The notes: generated by a model not told the origin, from the sequence alone. DNA of 64,000 nt from Lactiplantibacillus mudanjiangensis (GCF_005405385.1 NZ_BJDY01000002.1:434001-498000); one strand, 5' to 3'; positions 19,533 through 27,768 are shown, counted from the stretch's first letter. A program made the numbers and translations.

Positions 19533-20376
19533 AACTAATCGTGCCGCCTTTGAAATTTGCGCCGCAATCACGAAACGCGCGTCACAGTCGTTTTACACGG
19601 CCTTCTCACATTTACCCCGCCACCGTGCTTGGAGTATCTATGCCGTGTATGCCTTTTGCCGGACCGCCGATGACTTAATCGATGTGCATCACGATCTCGC
19701 GGGTCTCGAACAGCTTCAACAAGAGTTAGTGGCCTTTACGACTGGTGAGGTTCCCGCTAAACCAATGTGGGAAGCTTTAGCCGTAGTCTTTGCCACCTAT
19801 GATATGGATCACACGGCCTTCTTCGACATGCTACAAGGTCAACGCCAGGATGCGACCTTCACGCAACCGACAACGTCAGCCGCGTTAACGGACTATCGTT
19901 ATTACGTTGCCGGGTCGGTTGGCCTGATGATCTTACCGATTCTCTCCAGCCAGCATCGCCAAATCCGTCAATCAGCGATTGCGTTAGGTAGTGCGATGCA
20001 GCTCACTAACATCTTACGCGACGTTGGTGAAGACTATCAGCAAGGTCGTATCTATTTACCGAAGTCACAGTTAATCGCTCACGGGGTGACCAACGCTGAC
20101 TTTGAAACCGTCACCCCCAGTGATCACTTCATCGCCCTGTGGGAAGCGACCGCTAAAGTCGCAGAGCAAGATTACCAACAAGGGTTGACCATGTTGCCAC
20201 TCATTGACGATGCCGCCCGACCAGCGTTAATGGCCGCGACTTACTTATACCGCGAAATCTTAACCGTTGCCCGTGAGCAAGGTTACGCCGTCTTAACACA
20301 ACGCACAGTCGTTCCAAAATTGCGGCAAGCACAAGTTTTACGACAAGTTCAACGCGCCTTGAAACAACGCGCTTAA
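19504..20376 (+). CDS. crtM: Dehydrosqualene (4,4'-diapophytoene) synthase
   Basis: 290 residues of the squalene/phytoene synthase family, which joins two farnesyl diphosphates head to head. Both Asp-rich motifs are intact: DDLID at residues 56-60 and DVGED at 173-177, with AVYAFCRTADD and the RIYLP tail of the second motif. It overlaps crtN, and a terminator follows at once, so the pigment operon has only two genes and lacks further oxidation or glycosylation steps here. Confidence 0.95.
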   Translation: MTTLNPTLFETNRAAFEICAAITKRASQSFYTAFSHLPRHRAWSIYAVYAFCRTADDLIDVHHDLAGLEQLQQELVAFTTGEVPAKPMWEALAVVFATYDMDHTAFFDMLQGQRQDATFTQPTTSAALTDYRYYVAGSVGLMILPILSSQHRQIRQSAIALGSAMQLTNILRDVGEDYQQGRIYLPKSQLIAHGVTNADFETVTPSDHFIALWEATAKVAEQDYQQGLTMLPLIDDAARPALMAATYLYREILTVAREQGYAVLTQRTVVPKLRQAQVLRQVQRALKQRA

Positions 20377-20385
20377 AACTGACTT

Positions 20386-20417
20386 AGCGATTCGCTGCGA
20401 TGGTGAATCGCTTTTTA
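20386..20417 (+). terminator. Terminator of crtN-crtM
   Basis: AGCGATTC (20386-20393) pairs with GAATCGCT (20405-20412), followed by TTTT. Confidence 0.8.
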
Positions 20418-20471
20418 TTACGTCGCCGTTAACCTATAATAAAAGGTAATCACATCTAGGGGGAATGTTCG

Positions 20472-20969
20472 ATGCGTCAACTCTATATTAATCAGAAGAT
20501 CTTTTCGTTGCGCGATAAATTTGCGGTCATCGATGCCGCCCAGCAACCGGTCTATCAAGTCGTCGGGAGCTTATTTAAAATTCCCAAACACTTTGATATT
20601 TTAGATCAACATGAAAAAGTCGTGGCGACGGTCACTAATCAACCGTTTACGTGGTTGCCAAAGCTGCAAGTAACGATTAACGGCCGGCAAGCCGCGACAA
20701 TAAAAAAGCAATTTACGTTATTTAAACCACGTTATAACATCGACGCGTTAGGCATGACCATTACCGGGGACTTTTGGGATATGAACTTTGACGTTCGCCA
20801 AGGAAACCATGTCGTGGGAACGGTCGCTAAAAAATGGCTGAGCTTTGGTGATCAATATGAACTAACCATCAACGACTATGACAGCGAATTACTATTAGTC
20901 GGCTTGGTCATTGCGATTGACTATGTTAAGCAACAAGAACAAGCTGCCGCTAGTAATTCCAATACTTAA
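20472..20969 (+). CDS. LURP-one-related/scramblase family protein (YxjI-like)
   Basis: 165 residues with the tubby-like LURP pattern: QKIFSLRDKFAVIDAAQQPVYQV, then a FDILD and a GDFWDMNFDV segment, ending in a hydrophobic C-terminal strand-helix (LLLVGLVIAIDYV). Members are small beta-barrel proteins of unknown function in bacteria. GGGGG lies 7 bp before the ATG. Single-gene unit. Confidence 0.8.
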   Translation: MRQLYINQKIFSLRDKFAVIDAAQQPVYQVVGSLFKIPKHFDILDQHEKVVATVTNQPFTWLPKLQVTINGRQAATIKKQFTLFKPRYNIDALGMTITGDFWDMNFDVRQGNHVVGTVAKKWLSFGDQYELTINDYDSELLLVGLVIAIDYVKQQEQAAASNSNT

Positions 20970-20983
20970 TCCCACTACAAAAA

Positions 20984-21030
20984 GGTTCAACACTCACATG
21001 ACGGCGGCCGTGTGAGTGTTGAACTTTCGC
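20984..21030. terminator. Bidirectional terminator
   Basis: GTTCAACACTCACA pairs with TGTGAGTGTTGAAC (14 bp). On the minus strand the stem is followed by CCTTTTT, so it serves the opposing AraC gene best. Confidence 0.8.
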
Positions 21031-21046
21031 TTTTTCATCAAAGAAA

Positions 21047-21616
21047 TTAACCTCGATACTGAGTTAACGTTTGCCCCGTCCAGCGTTTAAAGGCGCGCGT
21101 AAATGAACTAACTTCCGTATACCCAACCAGATAGGCAATTTCGGTAGTCGTCAATTGTGGATTCTTAGCAAACTCAATTGCCATCTTTTGTTGAACTAGT
21201 TGTGTCTCCACTTTAAAAGTCGTCTGTCCGTTTGCTAAATAGCGCTGCAGTGTCCGTACACTAACACCTAGCCGACTCGCAATTGTGTCAATTGAATAGT
21301 CACCCGCCGCAATAGCGCGATACAATATTTGCCGCATCGACTGGATAAATGACTGATCATCGGTAATACTGGCAAGTTGGCGTTTAAATTCCGGTTCTAA
21401 ATAGTGCCACATTGAATTGTTTTGTGTCAAAAATGGTTGTTCTAAGTCGCCACGTTTAAATACAAGCGCGTTATTGCTTGTTGATGTCGCCCTAACGCCC
21501 AAGACTTGTTCAATCGAGTGACCATATGCATACGGACCTGCCACCCGGCTTGGCACAATCGGGTTGCCAGTCCCCATCCGAATAATACTCAAAATGATCA
21601 ACTGCTCATTAAGCAA
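21047..21616 (-). pseudogene. AraC family regulator, N-terminally truncated
   Basis: The C-terminal 95 residues are a full AraC double helix-turn-helix (SIDTIASRLGVSVRTLQRYLANG, then TTEIAYLVGYTEVSSFTRAFKRWTG). The preceding part matches only the last third of the Arabinose_bd (AraC-type effector) domain. Full members have about 330 residues; here about 190. The open frame continues upstream a dozen codons (FHQQTLSRFA) to a TAA without any ATG or ribosome binding site. It is most likely the 3' remnant of a longer gene, though a TTG start at 21616 cannot be excluded. Confidence 0.65.
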
Positions 21617-21726
21617 TGCAAACCGCGATAATGTTTGCTGATGAAAATTATTTTACGGTGAAATCGACTAAAATCATATGACAATTTGTGCCAAGTGATA
21701 TGCAATACGCGCCATCAGTTATGGTA

Positions 21727-21757
21727 AAACAGACCTGCCAAAATGACAGGTCTGTTT
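21727..21757 (-). terminator. Terminator of the small secreted-protein gene
   Basis: On the minus strand CAGACCTG and CAGGTCTG pair around a 9-nt loop and are followed by TTTT. Confidence 0.75.
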
Positions 21758-21761
21758 AGTC

Positions 21762-22139
21762 TTAATATCGCTTAATTTTTGAGATACTGTATTGATCATA
21801 TAGGCCTAAAAAGCCAACTCGATGATGGACTAATTTGACGGTAATACTGACATTTTTCTTGTTCAATATCCTAAACATGACGTTATCACCTAGTTCAAGT
21901 TCTTTCATATTAGCAACAAAATCAACGCCACCACTTTGTTTTAGTTGCGTTAACAACTTAGTATCTGACCCCGTCCAGCGTTTTAGTGTGGCCCAATGCT
22001 TGTTTTTGATCTCACGATTAATGGTTTGGCTCGCATAAGTATTAGCGGTCGGTATTCGACCATGTTGAAGCCAGCCAGATAAGCCTAATCCTAATATCAC
22101 AACTGTTCCTAAAAATAAGACCCATGTCCGACCTTTCAC
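21762..22139 (-). CDS. Hypothetical membrane-anchored or secreted protein
   Basis: A 125-residue protein of no recognised family. One N-terminal hydrophobic segment (WVLFLGTVVILGLGLSGWL, about 6-24) acts as signal anchor; the rest is a small soluble outer domain (INREIKNKHWATLKRWTG, LGDNVMFRILNKKNVSITVKLVHH). The GTG start is preceded by AGTGGGA, a weak binding site. It is single-gene and divergent from the four-helix membrane protein. Confidence 0.6.
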   Translation of the reverse strand: MKGRTWVLFLGTVVILGLGLSGWLQHGRIPTANTYASQTINREIKNKHWATLKRWTGSDTKLLTQLKQSGGVDFVANMKELELGDNVMFRILNKKNVSITVKLVHHRVGFLGLYDQYSISKIKRY

Positions 22140-22182
22140 GTCTTTTTCCCACTTTCAATTCGCGCTAGCCGCTTAATACACC

Positions 22183-22211
22183 TTGTTAACAGTTAGCTGT
22201 TTGTTTATAAT
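22183..22211 (+). promoter_or_regulatory. Promoter of the 22.2-kb membrane protein gene
   Basis: TTGTTA and TATAAT spaced by 17 bp, 29 bp ahead of the start codon. Confidence 0.7.
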
Positions 22212-22240
22212 AAACTTATTATATCAGTCAGGAGTTCATC

Positions 22241-22756
22241 ATGCCAATCAGTTTTGTTAATGTTATTGCCCACTACTTATATGGCTTTGATCCTGAAATC
22301 ACTCAAGGACAAGTCGTTGAAATTCAGCGAAGCCAACAAAGATTATCACTATATTTGGATCTTTACCTAAGCCTTAGCCTCTTGGTCGCCCTGATCACGG
22401 CTATCTGGTTCCATAAGGGGACTTGGTTAATCTTAGGTCTCGCAGTTATCATGACCATTGTTTTCGTTGGCCGTTGGGTCGTCAGCCTCATTAGGGATTT
22501 GACGCCCGCAACACCGATTAAACGTACTTGGCGCTATACATTGCGGCGACTACTGTGTAGCACTATTTTTATTTTTTTGATCTCGCCATTCGTCTACACT
22601 ATTTTCGACATCGGCTGGCGTAACCAAGACTTTTGGCCAAGTATTTTCGATAATCTTGATCGATCCATACTCGTCGCTATCGTCTGGATTTTTCTTAATC
22701 TGTTGACTAGCTTACGACACGCTTTCAAAAAGAGAGCCACGAAAAGAGCCAATTAA
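22241..22756 (+). CDS. Hypothetical four-helix membrane protein
   Basis: 171 residues. Hydrophobic segments at about 37-57, 61-81, 101-121 and 142-158 suggest four membrane helices, with a charged cytosolic loop containing TPATPIKRTWRYTLRRL and a basic C-terminus (KKRATKRAN). TCAGGAG precedes the ATG behind a consensus promoter. No family was recognised. It converges on the DUF2000-like gene across a shared terminator. Confidence 0.65.
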   Translation: MPISFVNVIAHYLYGFDPEITQGQVVEIQRSQQRLSLYLDLYLSLSLLVALITAIWFHKGTWLILGLAVIMTIVFVGRWVVSLIRDLTPATPIKRTWRYTLRRLLCSTIFIFLISPFVYTIFDIGWRNQDFWPSIFDNLDRSILVAIVWIFLNLLTSLRHAFKKRATKRAN

Positions 22757-22774
22757 TTATTAACCTTACAACTA

Positions 22775-22828
22775 AAAATCGCGTGTGCCTATGAACTCTA
22801 TTAGAGTCGTTAGGCACACGCGATTTTA
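22775..22828. terminator. Long bidirectional terminator
   Basis: A 17-bp perfect stem (left arm 22775-22791, right arm 22811-22827) with A-rich and T-rich ends, between two converging genes. Confidence 0.85.
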
Positions 22829-22832
22829 GTTA

Positions 22833-23201
22833 CTACGATAAAATGCTGAACTTCTTTGTTAATTGACGAATTACCGACTCTTCACCCGTCATAATTAAGC
22901 CAACAGGTTTTAAAGTCGCTAGGTCGTTGTCACTAACGATCTCGGCATATTCTTCAAAGCGATTGCTTAACGATTGCCCTTTCGCTGTAAAGACTAAGCT
23001 TTCAACCGTATCATCGGCACTTAACTTCATCGCCAAATTGGTAATTTGTCCAAAACCGGCTTTCAAAACTACCGTACTATTCTTAATCCCGGCATGTCGC
23101 ACGCCATCTTGATCTAACACAGGTTTGTCCGCAAACAAATCTGGATTAAGTTGAGCAAGTTGTCCCATTAAAATTGCGGCCATGTTACCGACAACTAGCA
23201 T
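22833..23201 (-). CDS. DUF2000-like protein, apparently N-terminally shortened
   Basis: 122 residues. The body follows the DUF2000 pattern: NMAAILMGQLA helix, DQDGVRHAGIKNSTVVLKA (compare the family's DxDGxxHxGI), and the terminal PVGLIMTGEESVIRQLTKKF. The family's first beta strand (about 15 residues before NMAAIL) is missing, and an in-frame TAG lies six codons upstream of the ATG. Another frame upstream reads MLNERLEKTTVNAS, so a frameshift or small deletion at the 5' end is possible. Function unknown. Confidence 0.6.
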   Translation of the reverse strand: MLVVGNMAAILMGQLAQLNPDLFADKPVLDQDGVRHAGIKNSTVVLKAGFGQITNLAMKLSADDTVESLVFTAKGQSLSNRFEEYAEIVSDNDLATLKPVGLIMTGEESVIRQLTKKFSILS

Positions 23202-23332
23202 TGACCGTTGTCTTCTCTAATCGCTCATTTAACATTAATCAGCTACTTCAAACACCTCCAGCCAATAAGCTATCACATTATTGATTGGAGGTGTTTTTTA
23301 GGTTTATTTTCTCAAAAATTAAAAAAACAAGA

Positions 23333-23378
23333 TTGACAGGTGCATCTAAAAGATATATGATTTTTACATCTTTTAGAT
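23333..23378 (+). promoter_or_regulatory. PadR-efflux operon promoter with embedded operator
   Basis: TTGACA and TATGAT (23356-23361) are spaced by 17 bp. The -10 is bracketed by a perfect inverted repeat, ATCTAAAAGAT (23344-23354) and ATCTTTTAGAT (23368-23378), 13 bp apart. This is the expected layout for PadR autorepression. Confidence 0.85.
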
Positions 23379-23398
23379 ACAAAGGAGGATCAACACTG

Positions 23399-23926
23399 AT
23401 GATGAATGAACTCTTCGTTTTGGGAGAATTAATGGAAGAACCCCAAAATGGTTACCAACTTCGTACCGCGATGCAGGTCTCACTAGGCCATCATCGACGT
23501 ATCAGTTTCGGTGTCATTTATCCGCTCTTCGAACGCCTACAACAACAAGGGTTAATTACGTTGCAAGTGATCGAAGCGCCGAAAAAAACAAAAATCGCCA
23601 CGATTACCGATGCCGGTAAAGACCGCTTTCTTGAACTTATGGCCACACCAATTCCAGCCGGTGCCCACAATAACGACATCTTTTTGATCAAACTTGATGT
23701 CATGCAACACTTACCACTCGAACGGCAACTCACGTTATTAGACGCCTACGCCACCGAGCAAAGCGCCATCATTACTGAGGCCCAATTAGCCGCTCAACAT
23801 TTACAACAACATGATCGCCCTGATCATTGGTACGCCGCGCAAAAACTTACCTTGCGCATTGCACAAGCTCAGGTTGCCCAGAAATGGGTAGCCGACTTTA
23901 AACAACAATTACAACAACGAGGTTAA
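23399..23926 (+). CDS. PadR family transcriptional regulator
   Basis: About 175 residues. The N-terminal winged helix (ELFVLGELMEEPQNGYQLRTAMQVSLGHHRRISFGVIYPLFERLQQQGLI, then KTKIATITDAGKDRF) is the PadR form, with a C-terminal helical dimerisation domain. ATG 23399 after AAAGGAGG is used; the longer upstream frame covers the promoter. It ends 2 bp before the efflux gene, so it represses its own operon; the inverted repeat in the promoter supports this. Confidence 0.92.
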   Translation: MMNELFVLGELMEEPQNGYQLRTAMQVSLGHHRRISFGVIYPLFERLQQQGLITLQVIEAPKKTKIATITDAGKDRFLELMATPIPAGAHNNDIFLIKLDVMQHLPLERQLTLLDAYATEQSAIITEAQLAAQHLQQHDRPDHWYAAQKLTLRIAQAQVAQKWVADFKQQLQQRG

Positions 23927-23928
23927 TC

Positions 23929-25299
23929 ATGTCAAAAACAATTAAAATCGCCCTCTTAATGGCGGCCAGTCTTTTCATGGAAATTCTGGATGGCACCATT
24001 GTCACCACCGCACTGCCCAAAATTGGAGTGACGTTCAATCGTTCGGCGGCTACCACGGCACTTTTAGTCAGTGTTTATCTGATTACCGTGGCCGTCTTCA
24101 TTCCCTTAAGCGGTTGGCTGGCCCATCGCTTTGGCAAAAAGATTATTTGGCTCAGTGCTGTGGCGCTATTTACAGCTAGTTCTTTAGGAAGTGCCCTAGC
24201 ACCAACATTCACAATTTTGTTAGCGATGCGCTTATTGCAAGGTGTCGCTGGTTCTTTAATGACACCAACGGCGCGATTGATCGTGCTAGAAAAGACTGAA
24301 CCTAGTCAGTTGCTACGGATGGTGAGTTATCTGGTCTGGCCAGCGTTGATCGCCCCAGCAATTGCCCCGGTTTTAGGTGGCTTTATCATTACCTACTGGA
24401 GTTGGCACTGGATTTTCTTCATTAACTTACCAATTGGAATCGTCATCTTAGCCATCGGTACCTGGTGGTTAGCCCCTGATCAACATAACACCGCCCAACC
24501 TTTTGACTGGATGGGCTTTTTAGAAATTGCTGCGTCTTCCATCTTAATCTTAGTTGGGGCTGAAGCCGCAACCCGGACCAATGCGAACTGGGGGCTAAGT
24601 TCAGCCTTAGTTATCATAGGACTCTTAGGTATTGGCTTGGTCGGCTACCACCTTAGTCATGCGGCACAGCCGTTATTTGCTGTTACTGCGCTAAAAACAG
24701 CGTCATTTAGAATCTGTCAAACCGGCGGCTCACTACTCTGGTTATCAGTCGGAGCTTTACCCTATTTATTAACCGTTTATTTACAAACGATTTTTGGCTG
24801 GGCCGCAGTCAAAGCTGGGGGCTTTGTGCTCTTTATCTTTGTGGGAAATATTGGAATCAAGCCGTTTACCACCATTATCATTCAAAAGCTCAGTTACCGT
24901 GGGGCTTTATTAGCCGCCTTCCTAATGGTCTTAGTTAGTGGCGTGGCGCTGGCCTTCATCCGTGAAAACACTGCGGCCCCAATCATTGCGTTGCTTGCGA
25001 TGGTTGCCGGGATGGGCCGTTCTCTAGCCCTGACTGCCTATAACGGTTTGAGTTTCGCTGAAATTGCACCTCAAGATCGCAATAGTGCCAACACCTTAAG
25101 CGCTGTGGTGCAAACGATGGCGCAAGGATTGGGTGTCTCCTTGATTACGGTTGTCGTACATGTCATCAGTATGTACACTGCACTAGCAACTGCTTACGAA
25201 TATGGTTTCGCGATTTTAGGGTTGCTAATGTTATTCCCAATTCTAGAAGTTTGGGGCTTGCCAAAAACTTTGGGTAATGCGACTTTATCCGCATCCTAA
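23929..25299 (+). CDS. DHA2-family (EmrB/QacA) major facilitator multidrug transporter
   Basis: 456 residues with about 14 membrane helices. The N-terminal DGTIVTTALPKIG motif in helix 1 and the antiporter motif region around GSLMTPTARLIVL are typical of EmrB/QacA drug:proton antiporters. It is the second gene of the padR operon with a 2-bp gap, so a toxic hydrophobic compound is the likely inducer and substrate. Substrate unknown. Confidence 0.92.
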   Translation: MSKTIKIALLMAASLFMEILDGTIVTTALPKIGVTFNRSAATTALLVSVYLITVAVFIPLSGWLAHRFGKKIIWLSAVALFTASSLGSALAPTFTILLAMRLLQGVAGSLMTPTARLIVLEKTEPSQLLRMVSYLVWPALIAPAIAPVLGGFIITYWSWHWIFFINLPIGIVILAIGTWWLAPDQHNTAQPFDWMGFLEIAASSILILVGAEAATRTNANWGLSSALVIIGLLGIGLVGYHLSHAAQPLFAVTALKTASFRICQTGGSLLWLSVGALPYLLTVYLQTIFGWAAVKAGGFVLFIFVGNIGIKPFTTIIIQKLSYRGALLAAFLMVLVSGVALAFIRENTAAPIIALLAMVAGMGRSLALTAYNGLSFAEIAPQDRNSANTLSAVVQTMAQGLGVSLITVVVHVISMYTALATAYEYGFAILGLLMLFPILEVWGLPKTLGNATLSAS

Positions 25300-25304
25300 C
25301 TACA

Positions 25305-25380
25305 GATCAATTCTAAATAAAACCAAAGTGCCACGTTAAGATCAGCTTTAGAATTGATCTTAACGTGGCACTTTGGTTTT
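25305..25380. terminator. Long bidirectional terminator with a competing hairpin
   Basis: A perfect 26-bp stem (25319-25344 with 25355-25380, 10-nt loop) lies between the efflux gene and the converging DUF2316 gene. A second 13-bp arm at 25305-25317 (GATCAATTCTAAA) is complementary to 25347-25359, which overlaps the loop and right arm, so two mutually exclusive folds exist. Confidence 0.85.
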
Positions 25381-25384
25381 ATAG

Positions 25385-25684
25385 TTAACTCAGTAACCCC
25401 CGCCGAATCCGACCTTGATTCAAAAACCAATGCCGCATCGGTGAGCCATTCAATCGGCTATATGGCACTGGCGTTTGTCCCTTGGCTTTCAATTGACGAT
25501 CCAAATAACGTAATAAAATCCATGGATCTTCAATTCTTGACACTTGTAAGTTCAGTACGGCTTCAATATGCTCCGGCGTTGTTGCCAAATCCGCCGCCAC
25601 TTGTTCATAGGTCAAACCAGATAGTTTAAAATTAGCTTGTAGTTCGGCTTTAGTTTCACTAGTTTCTTGTTCAGTTAATGACAT
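25385..25684 (-). CDS. DUF2316 family protein
   Basis: 99 residues with the DUF2316 pattern: TKAELQANFKLSGLTYEQVAADLATTPEHIEAVLNL, then DPWILLRYLDRQLKAKGQTPVPYSRL. The first half looks like a helix-turn-helix, so a DNA-binding role is possible but unproven. It follows the MarR gene by 2 bp and is surely in the same operon. Confidence 0.85.
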   Translation of the reverse strand: MSLTEQETSETKAELQANFKLSGLTYEQVAADLATTPEHIEAVLNLQVSRIEDPWILLRYLDRQLKAKGQTPVPYSRLNGSPMRHWFLNQGRIRRGLLS

Positions 25685-25686
25685 AT

Positions 25687-26115
25687 TTAGTCTTCTTTCG
25701 TTAATTGCTGCAGTAAAGTCGTCAATGTTTTCTCCAGCGGGGTAACTTGTTCAACTGGCACCGCTTGATGAATCTGCTGCTCAACTTGTTGAAAAGCGGC
25801 TTCAATCTGTTGCGCACATTGTTCACCAGCTGGCGTTAGCCGTAATTGTTTTTCACGATCATTATTTGGCGCCGGTTCTCGAGTCACTAATTCCCGTGTT
25901 AACAAGCTTTTCATTAAATTCGAGGTGCTCGCAGCTTGACGACCTAAATAATCCCCAACTGCGCGTTGATTGGTGGCCGGATGTTGCCGGATATAATTCA
26001 GCGCTCGTGCCTGTTCATTCGTCAGATTCTGCTGACTTAAAGCTTGATTTAAAAGTTGCGTTTCAACATTGGCTAATTGATACAACAAACTCATGATCGA
26101 ATGTGATCTTTCCAC
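25687..26115 (-). CDS. MarR family transcriptional regulator
   Basis: 142 residues from GTG 26115 (135 from ATG 26094; the ribosome binding site does not decide between them). The winged helix lies at about 45-105 (TNQRAVGDYLGRQAASTSNLMKSLLTRELVTREPAPNNDREKQLRLT). An upstream 31-bp imperfect palindrome covering the -35 suggests autoregulation. Operon with the DUF2316 gene. Confidence 0.88.
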   Translation of the reverse strand: MERSHSIMSLLYQLANVETQLLNQALSQQNLTNEQARALNYIRQHPATNQRAVGDYLGRQAASTSNLMKSLLTRELVTREPAPNNDREKQLRLTPAGEQCAQQIEAAFQQVEQQIHQAVPVEQVTPLEKTLTTLLQQLTKED

Positions 26116-26150
26116 TTATCATCATCTCACCATCTTTAAGGAATAAATTG

Positions 26151-26195
26151 AGTATAGCACTAATGGTTTCAAATGCAACCGTTTCATTTAAAACC
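26151..26195 (-). promoter_or_regulatory. Promoter and operator of the MarR-DUF2316 operon
   Basis: On the minus strand TTGCAT and TATACT are spaced by 16 bp (26151-26178). A 31-bp imperfect dyad (26165-26195; GGTTTcAAATGcAAC / GTTtCATTTaAAACC) overlaps the -35. Confidence 0.7.
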
Positions 26196-26197
26196 AA

Positions 26198-26229
26198 TAA
26201 AAAAAGATCGACCAAAAATACGGTCAATC
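26198..26229 (-). terminator. Terminator of the Spx-like gene
   Basis: On the minus strand GATTGACC and GGTCGATC pair with one mismatch, followed by seven Ts. Confidence 0.7.
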
Positions 26230-26254
26230 GTTCTAAACGTAGCGTTTATTTCCC

Positions 26255-26653
26255 TTACCAAGCAATTTTAGTCAGGGTTTCATTAAAATTTAACCGGCGA
26301 ATGTGCCGTGGAATAAATTGACGGATGTCGTCCGCGTTAAATCCAATTTGTAGCTTATTTTCACCTAAGATAATTGGCCGCCGTAACAATTGGGGGCGCT
26401 CGCATAACAAGGTTAAGATTTCATTGAATGACATATCCGGTAACTGCTTAGCGATCTTGGGATAATGTTGTGATCGTGTTGAGATAATATCGTCTAACCC
26501 ATTTTCCGTTAAACATAAAATTTGTTTGAGTTCCGCATGAGTCGGAGCTTCCGAACTGAAATTTTTCTCTTCAAACGCCACCTCATGGTCCCGTAACCAA
26601 CTGCGAGTCTTCCGTGATGAGCTACAACTTGCTTGCGTAAATAATTTAATCAT
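26255..26653 (-). CDS. Spx/ArsC-family protein with a CXXS motif
   Basis: 132 residues with the ArsC/Spx fold and the Spx C-terminal signature RRPIILGENKLQIGFNADDIRQFIPR. Spx binds the RNA polymerase alpha C-terminal domain and remodels transcription under thiol stress. The usual CXXC switch reads CSSS (Cys10, Ser13), so disulfide switching within the motif is impossible; this paralogue may be redox-blind or need a partner thiol. GAGGAGG precedes the ATG. Single-gene unit. Confidence 0.85.
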   Translation of the reverse strand: MIKLFTQASCSSSRKTRSWLRDHEVAFEEKNFSSEAPTHAELKQILCLTENGLDDIISTRSQHYPKIAKQLPDMSFNEILTLLCERPQLLRRPIILGENKLQIGFNADDIRQFIPRHIRRLNFNETLTKIAW

Positions 26654-26818
26654 AAATTTGCGCCTCCTCTTGTTCGTTAAATATTATCATCTTCATAACT
26701 TATAAATTATTATATCGATTTATTTCGACTTTGAAAACCCTTTTTGGCAAAAAAACACACTTTTTTCACAATTTTCTTATCAAAACAATTAGTTTTACTA
26801 TTTAACTAATCATCAAAG

Positions 26819-26848
26819 TTGCACTTTTTGGCCTGAATATGCTACGCT
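26819..26848 (+). promoter_or_regulatory. Promoter of the HEPN-like gene
   Basis: TTGCAC, an 18-bp spacer, and TACGCT with an upstream TG (TGCTACGCT, extended -10). Confidence 0.5.
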
Positions 26849-26874
26849 CCTGCTAAAGATACTCATTAAAGGAG

Positions 26875-27768
26875 GTGGCGACTATCAATCGTCAACAACA
26901 ATTACAGGCTGGATTACGAGCCATTATTCAACCAGAAGTGACCGCCCAAACAATTACTTGGCCGTTACTTACACAATTAGCAACTCCCACATTAGTCCAA
27001 TTGCTAGAGTTACATGGCCTATTCATGCCATTTGAACAACACTTGAGCTTTACAGCCGATTCTTTACCGGAGAACTTGCTTAAACATGTCCCAGACGCGC
27101 CGTTAATTGCCGCCCTGAATGCCAAAATTGAGCTAGTGCCCGGCAATAATCTCACTACAACCGAGCTACGTTACCCAGCCGCGGAAACGGTTCGACGGCC
27201 AATCGTCGCAACGTTACGCCAATTAGGTGTTCCCGAAGGTAAACTCAAGCTATCCGCAACACCGAAACCAGTTAAAGCAACACCAGAAAGTGAAAACTAC
27301 TATTTATATGCGCATACACCGATTACCTTAGAACAGCATTTGGCAGCTCTAGCGGATTTGCAAAAAGCCTTAACGCACCAAAATAATCCACTATTGCAGA
27401 AATCACTCTTACTATCGGCATTTGTCTTAACAGAAGGTTTCCTAAAATCACAGCTCGTGGCGGTAATTCCAAACGTGGCCGCTAATGTTCAAGGCCACGC
27501 TTTTCAAACGCTCGTTGTTCGCGATATTTCACAGAAGCTTCGCAGTCCGCGTGGGCGAGCTGATCTCTATCACTTGTTCTTCGAAGGACAGACATTGCCG
27601 ACCATTCCCCATTTTGAACTGCGTAATCTGTTGGCCCACGATAATGCCGCTACAACGATTACTAAAGGGCAAGTCACGTATATGGACGAAGATCATCAAC
27701 TTACGACAGTACCTTTCAAAGCAATCATTGGTGGCTTGCGAGGATTTGCTGAACATATTAGTCATTAA
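26875..27768 (+). CDS. Putative HEPN-domain protein, unusual start
   Basis: About 297 residues, family not recognised as a whole. The C-terminal half (about 155-262) has a HEPN look: helix LLLSAFVLTEGFLKSQLV, then HFELRNLLAHDN, giving the RX4H motif (Arg250, His255) of HEPN ribonucleases. A beta-rich linker follows (GQVTYMDEDHQLTTVPF). The GTG at 26875 overlaps the Shine-Dalgarno AAAGGAGG itself; the correctly spaced codon (8 nt) is ATC at 26884. There is no partner nucleotidyltransferase gene, so a classic HEPN-MNT module is not seen. Confidence 0.6.
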   Translation: MATINRQQQLQAGLRAIIQPEVTAQTITWPLLTQLATPTLVQLLELHGLFMPFEQHLSFTADSLPENLLKHVPDAPLIAALNAKIELVPGNNLTTTELRYPAAETVRRPIVATLRQLGVPEGKLKLSATPKPVKATPESENYYLYAHTPITLEQHLAALADLQKALTHQNNPLLQKSLLLSAFVLTEGFLKSQLVAVIPNVAANVQGHAFQTLVVRDISQKLRSPRGRADLYHLFFEGQTLPTIPHFELRNLLAHDNAATTITKGQVTYMDEDHQLTTVPFKAIIGGLRGFAEHISH

